Of a DNA stretch of 27,988 bases, positions 12,701 through 22,100 are shown in pieces (the stretch's first letter is position 1; the number at the start of each line of letters is the position of its first letter). Source of the DNA: Saccoglossus kowalevskii (lineage: Eukaryota > Hemichordata > Enteropneusta > Harrimaniidae); the NCBI RefSeq assembly GCF_000003605.2, contig NW_003106602.1, positions 175,009 to 202,996 of the forward strand, read 5' to 3'. The position numbers and the translations under genes are program-made. The notes under the pieces are model-generated. The model did not search any database. It was not told the origin of the DNA and worked only from the letters and a program-made list of their open reading frames with translations.

Positions 12701-13937
12701 NNNNNNNNNNNNNNNNNNNNNNNNNNNNNNNNNNNNNNNNNNNNNNNNNNNNNNNNNNNNNNNNNNNNNNNNNNNNNNNNNNNNNNNNNNNNNNNNNNNN
12801 NNNNNNNNNNNNNNNNNNNNNNNNNNNNNNNNNNNNNNNNNNNNNNNNNNNNNNNNNNNNNNNNNNNNNNNNNNNNNNNNNNNNNNNNNNNNNNNNNNNN
12901 NNNNNNNNNNNNNNNNNNNNNNNNNNNNNNNNNNNNNNNNNNNNNNNNNNNNNNNNNNNNNNNNNNNNNNNNNNNNNNNNNNNNNNNNNNNNNNNNNNNN
13001 NNNNNNNNNNNNNNNNNNNNNNNNNNNNNNNNNNNNNNNNNNNNNNNNNNNNNNNNNNNNNNNNNNNNNNNNNNNNNNNNNNNNNNNNNNNNNNNNNNNN
13101 NNNNNNNNNCCCCCCCCCCACAAAAACATTGACAAAGTACATTGCTAATTGCTCAAACTAATTGCTTTCGTCTGAGAAATTAGAAATCACACTTTTTGCA
13201 AGTAGATTTTTAAATCAAAAACATGATATCAGCAAATTTTATGAACTATACAAATGGAAAAGTTTAATTAAACATTCGTTAAAAGGAAAATTTGGCTGAA
13301 AAAGGGACCCACAATAACACAGACAAAGTCGATTGCTGCCTCGACCTCTCATTCATTCACGGCGTAGTAAGAGAAAATGATCATGTGACGACGCAGGATG
13401 CCGATCTGTTTGCATAGCGTTCCCTTCTCAAAGAGACTTTTCATATTTGCCGCAGTTCCATGTCCCTTCTTTTCTAGTGTCTCTGGTTCAATTAAATTCA
13501 GGCCCAGATAATGCTCTGTGGTCTGCGTGAAAATGCTGCATGGTAAACTATGTGTATGTGTTCACAGGAATCATTGGGTTCTGCAATAACATTGTACATT
13601 CCATAGCACAGCGATTAGCTAGAGATTCCTATACTACAGTGTCCATTAGTCATTTTATTAATTGATATTTGCATGTTCATACACAAATAAATTTGAAAGT
13701 CACTAAAACATGTACTGCAATTAATATTCAATGTGCATTCCATTAAATCTTCAGCTTCCTGGTAGCATGCATGTACGATTACAGACAGTGGAAAACTACC
13801 AACCAGCTGATCCCACCAAGATGGAAGTATTGTCGTATCGTTCACAAATGTTACTGAAGTGGTTAAAAAGATTACAATTTAAAATGGGTCAGATAGAAAT
13901 CCAGTCATCTGCAGCGACCCAGTTTTATACAGTGTGA
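758..13937 (+). CDS. UNC79: UNC79 homologue, 3' part (NALCN channel complex subunit); partial at 5' end
   Basis: UNC79 is a very large cytoplasmic protein that, with UNC80, supports the NALCN sodium-leak channel and so sets neuronal resting excitability. I recognise it from the conserved C-terminal half. Exons by splice sites and phase: 758-926, 1246-2283, 2576-2716, 3502-3540, 3776-3891, 4284-4369, 4869-5036, 5271-5450, 5675-5863, 5955-6044, 6414-6589, 6786-7035, 7585-7725, 8807-8824 (tentative), 11055-11132, 11514-11558, 13755-13937. All have AG acceptors and GT donors, and phases match across every junction. Telling segments are CSECGVALEEYDEDT, GPREFIDCIAHIRML, LAEMVNLHFLGLMEAL and the end KRLQFKMGQIEIQSS...QFYTV. 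The sum, 3107 nt, is about 40% of a protein that is roughly 2600 residues in vertebrates; upstream exons are off the left edge. It is one base short of a whole number of codons because of a frame change in the second exon. Confidence 0.93.
1246..2283 (+). CDS. UNC79: UNC79 large exon 2 of the window: acidic, low-complexity linker followed by a basic stretch, with a frame change
   Basis: This 1038-nt exon joins in phase to 758-926 (G|GT codon) and to 2576 (AA|G codon). The first 260 codons are a disordered, Ser/Pro-rich linker with an acidic run near 1660-1725 (EEEDEEEDGENDYDDEEEEE) and a Gln run near 1890. The frame opened at 1246 stops at TGA 2037-2039. A second frame, open from 1979, continues with RAKKHRKIGLSSVVAQKLAL and a strongly basic stretch (DKAKREDRKSRRQRVKSKRR) to the donor at 2284. 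The second frame has stops at 1937, 1970 and 1976, so the switch must lie between 1979 and 2036. A one-base loss in the assembly is the simplest reading. Confidence 0.85.
2717..3501 (+). other. UNC79 intron without recognisable content
   Basis: AT-rich intron from donor GTATGT to acceptor TTTCAG. An open frame at 3250-3537 overlaps the next exon only in its last codons; the true frame of exon 3502-3540 (IAGSTLYPWQPE) is different. Confidence 0.7.
3892..4283. repeat. UNC79 intron with (TCATA)n microsatellite
   Basis: From about 4066 to 4170 the intron is made of TCATATCATA units broken twice by a TTTTATTA(T/C)A segment, which gives a higher-order repeat of roughly 40-50 bp. The rest is plain AT-rich intron. 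Confidence 0.85.
4370..4868 (+). other. UNC79 intron without recognisable content
   Basis: AT-rich intron with T and A runs. The small open frame at 4629-4820 has no recognisable protein similarity. Confidence 0.6.
5505..5620. repeat. Tandem duplication of about 65 bp in a UNC79 intron
   Basis: TATGAAATCATCAAGTTATG near 5510 is repeated as TATGACATCATCAAGTTATG near 5575. Both are followed by similar GTGTA..CTTG.AGATGA sequence. The two copies are direct and adjacent. Confidence 0.8.
6045..6413 (+). other. UNC79 intron without recognisable content
   Basis: AT-rich intron from GTAACG to TTTAG. No open frame here resembles a known protein. Confidence 0.6.
7036..7584 (+). other. UNC79 intron without recognisable content
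   Basis: From donor GTAATG to acceptor CCAAG at 7584. A GGGGGTGGGGTGGG patch at 7416-7430 is the only composition oddity. The exon that follows reads LWTMYCEQSASSS. Confidence 0.6.
8807..8824 (+). CDS. UNC79: Candidate 18-nt in-frame UNC79 microexon
   Basis: Within the 3.3-kb intron between 7725 and 11055, the sequence TTTGCTGCTCTTAACAG is followed by GAACATTCAGAAAAAGAG and then GTAATC. It would insert EHSEKE between ...LLSHSKV and LAEMVNLHF... without changing the frame. Both flanks are phase 0, so the exon could be included or skipped. Its acceptor has a good pyrimidine context, but the call rests on splice signals and frame alone; 18 nt is too short for homology. Confidence 0.4.
9008..9105. 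repeat. (GGGAT)n / (GGAAT)n pentanucleotide array, G-rich on + strand
   Basis: About 100 bp of GGGATGGGATGGAATGGGAT units with GGAAT variants and a few GGGGGAT expansions. Runs of three or more G at 5-bp spacing on the + strand, which is the UNC79 coding strand, could form G-quadruplexes in DNA or pre-mRNA. Confidence 0.9.
12023..12178 (+). other. Short open frame (51 codons) inside the candidate transposon
   Basis: ATG at 12023 opens a frame reading MIEDGKDNDFELGESSSNNT and on to TFESLNFMN, ending at TAG 12176. The composition is acidic and protein-like, but I recognise no family. It may be a fragment of an element-encoded protein or chance. Confidence 0.25.
12284..13225. repeat. Direct repeat bordering the gap
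   Basis: Left of the gap, AATCACAATTTTTGC (12284) is followed by a T-rich stretch and TTTTAAATAAAAAA. Right of the gap, AATCACACTTTTTGC (13186) is followed by a similar stretch and TTTTAAATCAAAAA. About 35 positions align in the same orientation with few changes, so the gap sits between copies of an internal repeat. Confidence 0.6.
12319..13109. other. Assembly gap (791 N)
   Basis: Run of undetermined bases. It is bordered by an A run on the left and a C11 homopolymer on the right, both hard for assembly. The two minus-strand open frames that span it are artefacts of the N run. Confidence 0.99.
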
Positions 13938-14680
13938 AAATAATCATAAATTTGTAACTATACACTGCCAATATAGTTTCCGTATTTTTTGTGAGCAGAT
14001 TAACTGAGTGATCAACTGTCAATTTAACCAACATGTGGCGATATTTCACCTGCTATGTACATTTTGTAATCGTGTCTTGTATATCTTTCCAGACCTGAAT
14101 TGGGACCCCCTAGGTTGATCCACATAGTAGCAGTACCAGTTTTATCGCCTCACCCCGCCCCCTCCTTGTAAGAATACTCCCTCCAACTGTCTATGTCACT
14201 GAATTATATTACACTCTTATTCATCAGTGGTCCAAATTTGTATTGCTGGTTTGTTAGTTGAAATTATGTTTTTATGTGATCGTAAATTGCTTTTTGCCCT
14301 ATATCTATGTGTAAGTTATACACAGTACATGTATTATTTTATCATGTAGTCAATATACACAAGATATTTATTTGGAACTAAATTATGTATTCAATACATC
14401 ATACTAAATATTTTTTTTAAATATTTTAATTTTGTAGTGACTGAAAAAAAAAATGGAATGGCAATATTGCTGTATGATACACTGTTGCCACAGGAAGCAA
14501 TGGCTACATTGCGAGTAATTTATAACATTAGCAAAACAGTGTCTCCTACTGCGATATTGCCATTCCGTTCATTTTTGCAACAGCAAGAATTTCATGAATG
14601 AACTTTCCTAAACTGTTTCCTACATATATATATATTATATAACTATGTCATGAATAAATACGAGAAAATCTTATGTGCAT
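13938..14680 (+). other. UNC79: UNC79 3' UTR and poly(A) signal
   Basis: After the TGA at 13935-13937 no coding exon follows. AATAAA lies at 14653-14658, so the transcript probably ends near 14670-14690. The stretch holds a C-rich patch (14150-14165) and a long imperfect inverted repeat at 14455-14566, listed separately. The end is inferred from the hexamer only. Confidence 0.5.
14455..14566. repeat. Imperfect inverted repeat (hairpin) in the UNC79 3' UTR
   Basis: GGAATGGCAATATTGC at 14455 pairs with GCGATATTGCCATTCC ending at 14566, and the complementarity continues inward with ACACTGTT against AACAGTGT. The stem is about 35 bp with few mismatches and a loop of about 40 nt. It could be a small palindromic transposon remnant or an RNA hairpin in the transcript. 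Confidence 0.75.
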
Positions 14681-14911
14681 GTTGAATTATTGAGGTCCAG
14701 TATTTTTGGCATACAGTTGTTACCATATGAAACACAAAACCAACTGCTAGTGTTATTTTTATCTCTATATACAAAGGCCCTCTCACCACCATCACTCAAT
14801 AATTTTGAGGACAATGAACATATAGGTTTAGCTGGTAGAAAATCGGCTCACGAGTTGCTGTTAATAATTTCAAAGAGGAGCGTTGTGCTGGCAGTTAACC
14901 GATTACTTATC

Positions 14912-15193
14912 TTAAAGCGCGGTAGATATATGGGTCTCATATAACAAAGATGGCGACTTTGACTGTTGCACAGATCAACGAGTACGAACTGAGACGTTTC
15001 CAAGCCTTAATTAAGTAATTTTCATGTTATTGGAAGGTATTGAAGGAGTCACCGGCGGTAATCAGTGCAAGTCGCGCCCAGGATAAACCTCATACTTAGG
15101 ATTTCCATTTGAAGAGTGCATTGGATTGTGGGAAATCAATGTTCATCAACACAAATGTTGAACATGCGCAGAGCGTCGACTACCGCGCTTTAA
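14912..15193. mobile_element. 282-bp element with perfect 14-bp inverted ends beginning TTAA; carries promoter-like sequence
   Basis: TTAAAGCGCGGTAG at 14912-14925 is exactly matched in inverse by CTACCGCGCTTTAA at 15180-15193. TTAA ends would fit the target site of piggyBac-type elements, but the inner termini do not look like the usual CCC start. The interior is GC-richer than its surroundings and has AAGATGGCGAC at 14947 (YY1-like, with an ATG), GTGCATT..ATTGTGGGAAAT near 15116 and CATGCGCAG (NRF1-like) near 15163. These features are common in animal housekeeping promoters. Confidence 0.5.
14950..15018 (+). pseudogene. Possible relic of a gene's first exon (22 codons)
   Basis: The ATG in the YY1-like motif starts MATLTVAQINEYELRRFQAL, then IK and TAA. 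The codons and composition look like a genuine N-terminus placed behind a promoter, not like AT-rich noise. A captured promoter and first exon inside the 14912-15193 element would explain it. I do not recognise the protein with certainty. Confidence 0.25.
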
Positions 15194-15796
15194 ATATGAT
15201 CAAAAAATAAGTGTATTTAATTTGTATCACAAGGTATTTAATATATAAGTGTTCAAAAGTGGCTGGAAACAAAATAGGCATCAGTTTTAGAATCACAAAC
15301 AATTGGTGTGTGTTAAAGTTCTATATATCTGATGAGTTTTAATAAAATCCATCTATTCACAAGATCAGTTCAGAAATTGTAGAAATGCTCTATTTGGGTG
15401 CATTTTTGCAATTAAATTAGCCACCAGGCAGCCATTTTATTCAGCCAGCTTAGATTACACATGTACATCAGAATTGAAACTCAAGGTAGAAGCCTACTCC
15501 TGATTTCATATACAGTATTTTCCAATAAATTGTACTTCTGAGCAATACAAGGATATTGACTTAAAAAAAGCTTAATTATTGAGAAAATTATTGTTGTATT
15601 TTAATGGATGATGGCTGAAAAAATTATATATTGTAAATGTTAGGGTATTTTTTGTTAGTCTCAATTATTTTAAAAATCTGAGTTTTAAAAAGTGGCAAAA
15701 AATTTGTCTTTAACATTGTGCTCTATGTAACTGTTCTAAAATTAGCATTTTTTGAAAAATATTAGGACAAGTTTCCCAAAATATGCAACTGAAACA

Positions 15797-15826
15797 CACA
15801 GTCCCTCTATAGATAAAGGGGCTGTG
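15797..15826. repeat. Hairpin, CACAGTCCCTCTAT family copy 1
   Basis: CACAGTCCCTCTAT at 15797 faces ATAAAGGGGCTGTG across a 2-nt centre. The same left arm, with a similar right arm, occurs at 23636-23666, which points to a dispersed palindromic repeat. Confidence 0.6.
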
Positions 15827-16088
15827 CATGGGACAATGGCTTCATGATTTTACATAATAGACCAATGCACATTGTCATGTGATATATGACCAACTTTCTA
15901 AAAAATTATGAGTAGGCTTCTGCCTTTTTAATCAGATATAGATCAAATCCTGCATGCATACTTGGTGAGGAATAGTTTAGAATCCAACCTCATATACTCA
16001 ATGTTACATTTTACTTTGACCACAAGCTCTACTTCTTGGGAAAAAAACACACCATTATGAAAAAGACTACAATATTGGGCTTCAATTG

Positions 16089-16094
16089 TTTATT
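16089..16094 (-). terminator. MRPS10: MRPS10 poly(A) signal
   Basis: AATAAA on the minus strand, 31 nt after the stop codon at 16126-16128. The 3' UTR would be only about 50-60 nt. Confidence 0.6.
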
Positions 16095-16125
16095 TTAATA
16101 TTATGAGTTACAAATAATAAGAAAA

Positions 16126-19100
16126 TTATGCATCTTCTTTTGGCAGTGGTGGCTTAATATGGGATGGCAATGGTACAACTTCAACCTGCGAAAAAATAAA
16201 TTCACGTTATAGTTTACTCGTCTCGCATCCACAATAAGTTGTTCATGTAAAAAAAAATTGTCACCTGATTGAAGTAAATTGATCAAACTGAACACAAAAA
16301 ATAAATGTAGAAGTAGGTTTGGTTTATTCAAACGAAAATATTATCTTGAAAAATGTGTTTTGTTTAACAAGTTTACATGGGATGTCAGAGTTAGTACCAA
16401 CCTTCTGTACTCTCATCGCCACACCTTCAGGTATATTTCTTTCTATATATTCTAATAATGTATCTGCAGTGCTACCAGTTAGATGTTGGAACTGAGAAAC
16501 AAAAAACAAAAAATGTACTTTCATAACTGCTTTGGTAAGTCCCACTCAACAAGTGCACTGGTATAATTTCCAAAGTGATGTTGACAAAATTAGTTCTGGT
16601 ATAGGCAACACTATGCTAGATGGAAAAGTCCTTGGGTTTATCATAGTTGAATACACGGCGAGACAGGGCAAGGGCAAGGGCCAGGGCCAATATAAAACTA
16701 CTGGTGTACAGTTGAGCTTGAATAAGTGTATTTCATATAAGATCATAGTATAAAAAAAAAACGCATAATATACGTCTACAAACCTCTATTTGTCTCTTGT
16801 ATGTTCTGATTTCATACTGGACTCTGTGTTTTTTGTAGATATGCCTTGATTTTAAATGTGTGATTCTGTTAATGTGTTTCCGCAAACACTGCCTGTTAAT
16901 AAAACCAGAAATCGAATTATAAAATTCCGCAAACACTGCCTGTTAATAAAACCAGAAACCGTATTATAAAATTCCGCAAACACTGCCTGTTAATAAAACC
17001 AGAAACCGTATTATAAAATTCCGCAAACACTGCCTGTTAATAAAACCAGAAACCGTATTATAAAATCCCTCATTGTCAAAATTCTGAAAGTCCCTGGCAG
17101 TGACTTTTTCTTGTTTTGTTGGTAAAATGAATTATGAGTGGTTCTGAAATCTGATTTTGATCCATTTTTGGCATTGAAATGGCTGCCAATCGGACATCTT
17201 AAATCAGATGATGAAACAAATGCCTGTGCACATGTCCGATATATATATGATATAGGTGTCAAGTTTAAACTTGATCATTCTAGGCATCTTGGTTATTTGG
17301 ACCAAAACTGTATTTTTTTAAAATAATATAGCTGCCAATCAGCCATTTCGAACTCAATACGAATACTAAAATGACATATCAAGGCCCCATTATGTTCACT
17401 GTAGTTTGAACAGAATGCATCCATCCAAGATTACAATCTGGATTCCATTTAATAGCTGATAAACACCCAATACATAATTCGGTCCGTGTGTGTTCAGATA
17501 TTTTGCATATTATTACACTTACGTTTTAGGTTCTTTCAAACCGAGTTCATTGGCCGTCATAGTCACATATTGCTGATAACTTTCGATCACCGCATCATCA
17601 TGGGATTTCAGCGTTAGTATTATCTTCTTGTACAAAACATCAGGTTCATTTGTTTCTTCTACCTGTCCCAAAATAGCCATGAAATTCAGAATTCAATACG
17701 ACTACACTCAAGTTTTGTAACTGGTATGTATGCACTAATCCATTCACTGTGGGTGCATGACAAGTGGTAGATTAAAATTCGATGCTACCGTAATTGCTTT
17801 TTGTCATATTACCTATCACATTTTTTTTAGAGAGAAATCTTTGCTTATGCAAATTTGTTTATATCATTTTTTTTAAAAATTGTCCATGCAGATTCTTTTA
17901 CAGTATGCATGAAATACAGAGATTTTTCTATGGTCACAATAGATAATATTTCAATTATTTTAATACTACACAGCCAATACAATGTGATTTTTGGTTTATA
18001 TGCTATCCTATGGGTAATGTGCTTTTAATGTGTGTTTTTTCAAATATGTTTAGTTTCAAAATCTAGCCAAACCCTCATCATGAAAGCTAATTATAGTCAA
18101 ATACCATCTATTTTGGTCTGTTATTAAGCAGTCCATATAGAGACGAGTAAAACTCGTCAGTGCCTTGATTGGACCTAATAGACAGACCTTTCTTTTTAAA
18201 GCAATACCCCTAGGGAGCTAAAAAAAACTCATCTCAAAAAAAAATAGATAGACTCACCTGAACAGTGCTGCTGAATTGTACGATTGGTTGACAAAAGAAT
18301 GCTGTGAATAATAAAGATATCTATGCTTTGAATATAAGAAATATAGGTAATGAAATTCAGTAATGATTACAGGTTGTCATATTTCCACATATAGAAGCAC
18401 ATATGATCATTATTATAATCAATTATACTGACTATAGGCACCCCTGAGAAATAGAGCAAATACTGTACTCTATTTCGAACCAGTCAATGAAACACGTTCT
18501 AAACTCCACAATGATACGTCAAAGGAGATCACATTTGATACCTTCTCTTGTGAAATATTACGATGACATTATGGCTCAAAATGATGTACACCATTACAAA
18601 CATTTCGTTAACATTTCATGGCCATTCAGAGATGGAGTTAATCTTCATTTTTTTCTTAACATGTTTTGACACCACTTAGTGAGAAAACATTGTATTTAAA
18701 TTTTGTGTGTTAGTCGTACTGATGTCACACTATCAACGTGTTACCAGTAAAAAATTACCAAAACACAAAAAATAGTATTGTATAGTTTACCTTGGTTTCT
18801 AGAAACTTTGCTGAAATTATTAAATAAAAATAATACATTAATTCTGATTGCAAACACCTGGAAATAAATGGTTTTTAAAAATCAAGCTACAAAGTTCTAG
18901 ACTCAAATCACAAAAAGTGCACAGATCTAAAGTTTAACACATTCAGTACCTGTCATACATTTTACTGAGTACTAGTGAACAATTAAATTTAAAAGATAAA
19001 TATTTACCTGGCAACAACTTGGTTAATTCGTGGTATATGTTTTATGTATGGAGATTTCTGCAAAAATACAATGAAGGGGTTACTGAAATCTTATAAATGA

Positions 19101-22100
19101 TCATTTGCATATTGTAAAAATATTTCATGCTTTGAGAAGTTTCCCTTTCTTCTTGTCGGTCATTTTTAGCTATACTAAGAAATAAATACCCCCATAAGGC
19201 AAGTATGATTGGAACGAAATTACAGTTGAAATTGACACAATGAAACCCTACAAAAGTAGCCATGTGCGTTACCCAAGTTTTTTTGTGCAAGATACAAAAG
19301 CACAAGAGCCCCTAAAAAGATAAATTTTATCCTACCAGACGCCACGTCTTACTGTTACCAATAGGCACAGAAATAGCTGAGAAAAACTGCTGACTGAACC
19401 GCACTGTTTTGCTTGCATTGCACACTCGGTGCGGGGAAAACAGAGAGTTAATATAAGGCAATATGGTCGCTGACCTCATTCACCTCATCGAGGGACAGCC
19501 GATTCGTCCAAATCACATTCATCCCAAGTCGATTTGTATCCCAAGTCGATTTGTCCCACAAGTTGATTTGTCCCAAGTCTATTCGTCTCAAGTCGATTCA
19601 TCCCACAAGTTAGTTCATCCCAAAGTCGATTCGTCAGTTTTAAGTTTAGCCAATTACTAACTCGCCCAGTAAGCACAAAAAGATCCAAACAACAAACTTT
19701 ACATATGCTCGTTATGCACTGGCATGCGTAATTGTTCGTTGCGCCATTTTGTTTTTGCCGACGTTGGGTTATACATTTGTACCACGGTTTCTAGTAACCG
19801 TGGTATATTTGAATCATCAATCTTACTACAGAAACGGAGCACTCTGTCGTCTACTCAGCTCTAAATATCAAGAGTCAGACCCGTTTTGTTGAGTAAATAT
19901 GTGGAGGCGATGACGGATTAAAAGGAAAAATAGACTACAAGACTTGAAACAAAAGAGTTAAATCTGGATAAAAACTTGTCCTCTCTCTTCCCCTCATATC
20001 ATGCACGGAACCTTCCACGGAAGTTTCGGCAACATATATATATATTATATCTCATCTTTCATGTCCCTGGTGTTGTATATATTTATAAGATAAATAAAAT
20101 GTCATAATAATACTATTAATATTAACAGGCAACGACTAGTTTTATTCCATACCAGCCATCTAATAATTCGGCAAGATCAGTAAAACACACTTTTGACAAT
20201 AAAATGGAAGTAGCGAATGCTCAAAAGAAATTGAAAAGCAAGTTATATATGTGAGTATTCATCTCCAAGTACAGTGAAACTAGAGTGAGTAACGAACACA
20301 ATGACTGGCAGTCAACGCCTTCTGTTGCCAATAACTCATAGCATTCATACTAATAATCACAACTTTATTAGTTAATAAATACATATCCATCGTACACAAA
20401 ACTTGTATTAGTATTAGTATACTAGTATTAGTTAACAAGCCATGCAGGCCACAGTCCCCGTTAGTTATCGAATTTAAGATATATAGTTTTGTTTATAATA
20501 ATATAGCTGGAATATAACCATGTCAGGAATATGAACATGATGATTTGTATGTGATCGTCAAACGAGTACTTGTCCACATTGGGAGATATAGCCCTGGAAC
20601 AGCATTAATTGAATCAAAATTGATTTTCTGATGCCTAAAAGTTTCACCGTAGTCATTGACACCTATTCAAGAGTATTGATGTTTATTGCGACTAGCGTGA
20701 ATGGGCAAGCTTCGTTTCGACAAGGAGATGTCATCACTATAAACAATGTTAAATTATTCTTCAAATGCTCGGTTTATCTTTCGAAAACAACTAATTTTTT
20801 TATTTAAAAACAAATCATATCGCTTTCCCATCAAAATCCAAGCCAAAAGATCGTACAACAGCATCGGCAAATTTCTTCCATGCTGCGTTTAATAACACTA
20901 ACATATTTAAATGAGCTATGGTAATTTAAACATGTTGGCATCATCCATTGTTTTCATTGGTTAATTATTGATTTGACCTGTCAGGTCAAAGAACACCGTC
21001 CAGGTCAAACATGGCGGATATTCATTTCTACAGCATCGAGCGTTAAAAATTAGATTGAAACCATTCACTTACGATGAAATAAGAACAATTCAATGAATTT
21101 ATTTTTTGCATGTTATTATAATCATTACTAGGTAATAATCAACAATTGTGAAACGCAGCATGACCGAATTGCACTACCGCGATCATTTGCTACTAAGCAA
21201 TGCAGTTGGGTTCGTTTTTATTTGAAACTTCTTTTAGAGTATACTTTCGTTGCTAATAAAATGAAACAAAATAATTGTATTTGGCACACAAGGTTTGTTA
21301 ATGTGATTTTTTTGGAGAAAGATGCACGGTCTACTGTTTAATCCAACAAATAAAAATGTATAAAATTTTAGATTAGCTTTTGCAATAGTTTCTCTCGTTT
21401 TGTGTGGTCCAACTGCCAGCGTAGTTGGATTTTTCAATGAAAATATAAGCCCCCCCCCCAAATATTTGATGATCATTTTTTGAAAATTTGAACCCCAAAT
21501 AAGGGCCCACCAGCCGTGCAGAATCCGGTAGTTTTTTTTTGTTTTTTTTTCCTGTCTTTTATAAATTTTTTTTATTCATATATTTCCCAAAAAAGCACAT
21601 TACTTCAAAATAATCTTACATGTCAAAAAGATATACAAAAAGATAATTAACAACATAAAATGAAGTAATAATAGAAAAGAGAATGGGGGAGGGTGAAAAA
21701 AAAATTATTGGGGGGTGTTGTTAGTGTGGGGGGGGGGGGCTCCTTCCTTTTCTTTTATAAATTATTGAATTTCATGTATCTACAATGACTATATGGTAAG
21801 TAAACTTTATAAAATTAACTTACAAATATCCTTCAATCACTTGCAGTACTTTGCTCCATTTCATTTCAAACTTGTTTTCAGTTAAAACATATTTTTCAAT
21901 GTTAATTTGGTTTCTGATTTTACTCATAAAATAAGCTATTGTTGGGCTATAACCAGTAAACCTGCTACAATACAAGACATATTTACCAATTAGTAACAAC
22001 AAATTTAAAAGGGATTTGTTTTCCAGTACTCCGAAGATAATACTTGAACATGTGATTAAATTTGGGTTATCATCAGAGATCTTTCTCCAGGACTCGTCAA

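Larger units (their letters stand above)
11671..13485. mobile_element. Candidate DNA transposon with inverted ends, containing the assembly gap
   Basis: The left end GAAAGACACTAGAAAAGAGG (11671) continues GACATGCAACTCGG. The right end, read on the minus strand from 13485, is CAGAGACACTAGAAAAGAAG followed by GGACATGGAACTGCGG. About 31 of 36 positions agree. Both ends are flanked by GTTCAAT (11664-11670 and 13486-13492), a candidate 7-bp target duplication. The CAGAG terminus and near-8-bp duplication recall hAT elements, but no transposase is visible and the assignment is weak. The element lies in the last UNC79 intron. Its apparent length of 1.8 kb includes 791 N, whose true size is unknown. 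Confidence 0.6.
14690..16088. other. Intergenic region between convergent UNC79 and MRPS10
   Basis: No gene is supported. It contains the TTAA-bounded element at 14912-15193, a short hairpin at 15797-15826 and otherwise AT-rich sequence. The open frame at 14675-14944 (89 codons) resembles no protein I know and runs into the inverted repeat. Confidence 0.6.

Noticed and set aside
12246..13142. Minus-strand open frames of 298 and 283 codons
   Set aside because: They consist almost wholly of the N run; only a few real codons lie at each end.
16853..16858. Alternative MRPS10 exon 6 acceptor AACAG before AATCACACATT
   Set aside because: It is in frame, but it removes the segment aligning with the conserved basic stretch before the LLKS/HLKS motif and has a poor pyrimidine tract; it remains possible as a minor site.
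17011..17326. Open frames on both strands in MRPS10 intron 5
   Set aside because: One runs through the tandem repeat and neither resembles a protein. The minus-strand frame ends within the duplicated acceptor.
19501..19635. CRISPR-like array
   Set aside because: Units are contiguous and degenerate, without unique spacers, and the genome is animal.
19463..19688. Open frames on both strands at the minisatellite
   Set aside because: Their proteins are just translations of the repeat (VDSS, TNRLG), not coding sequence.
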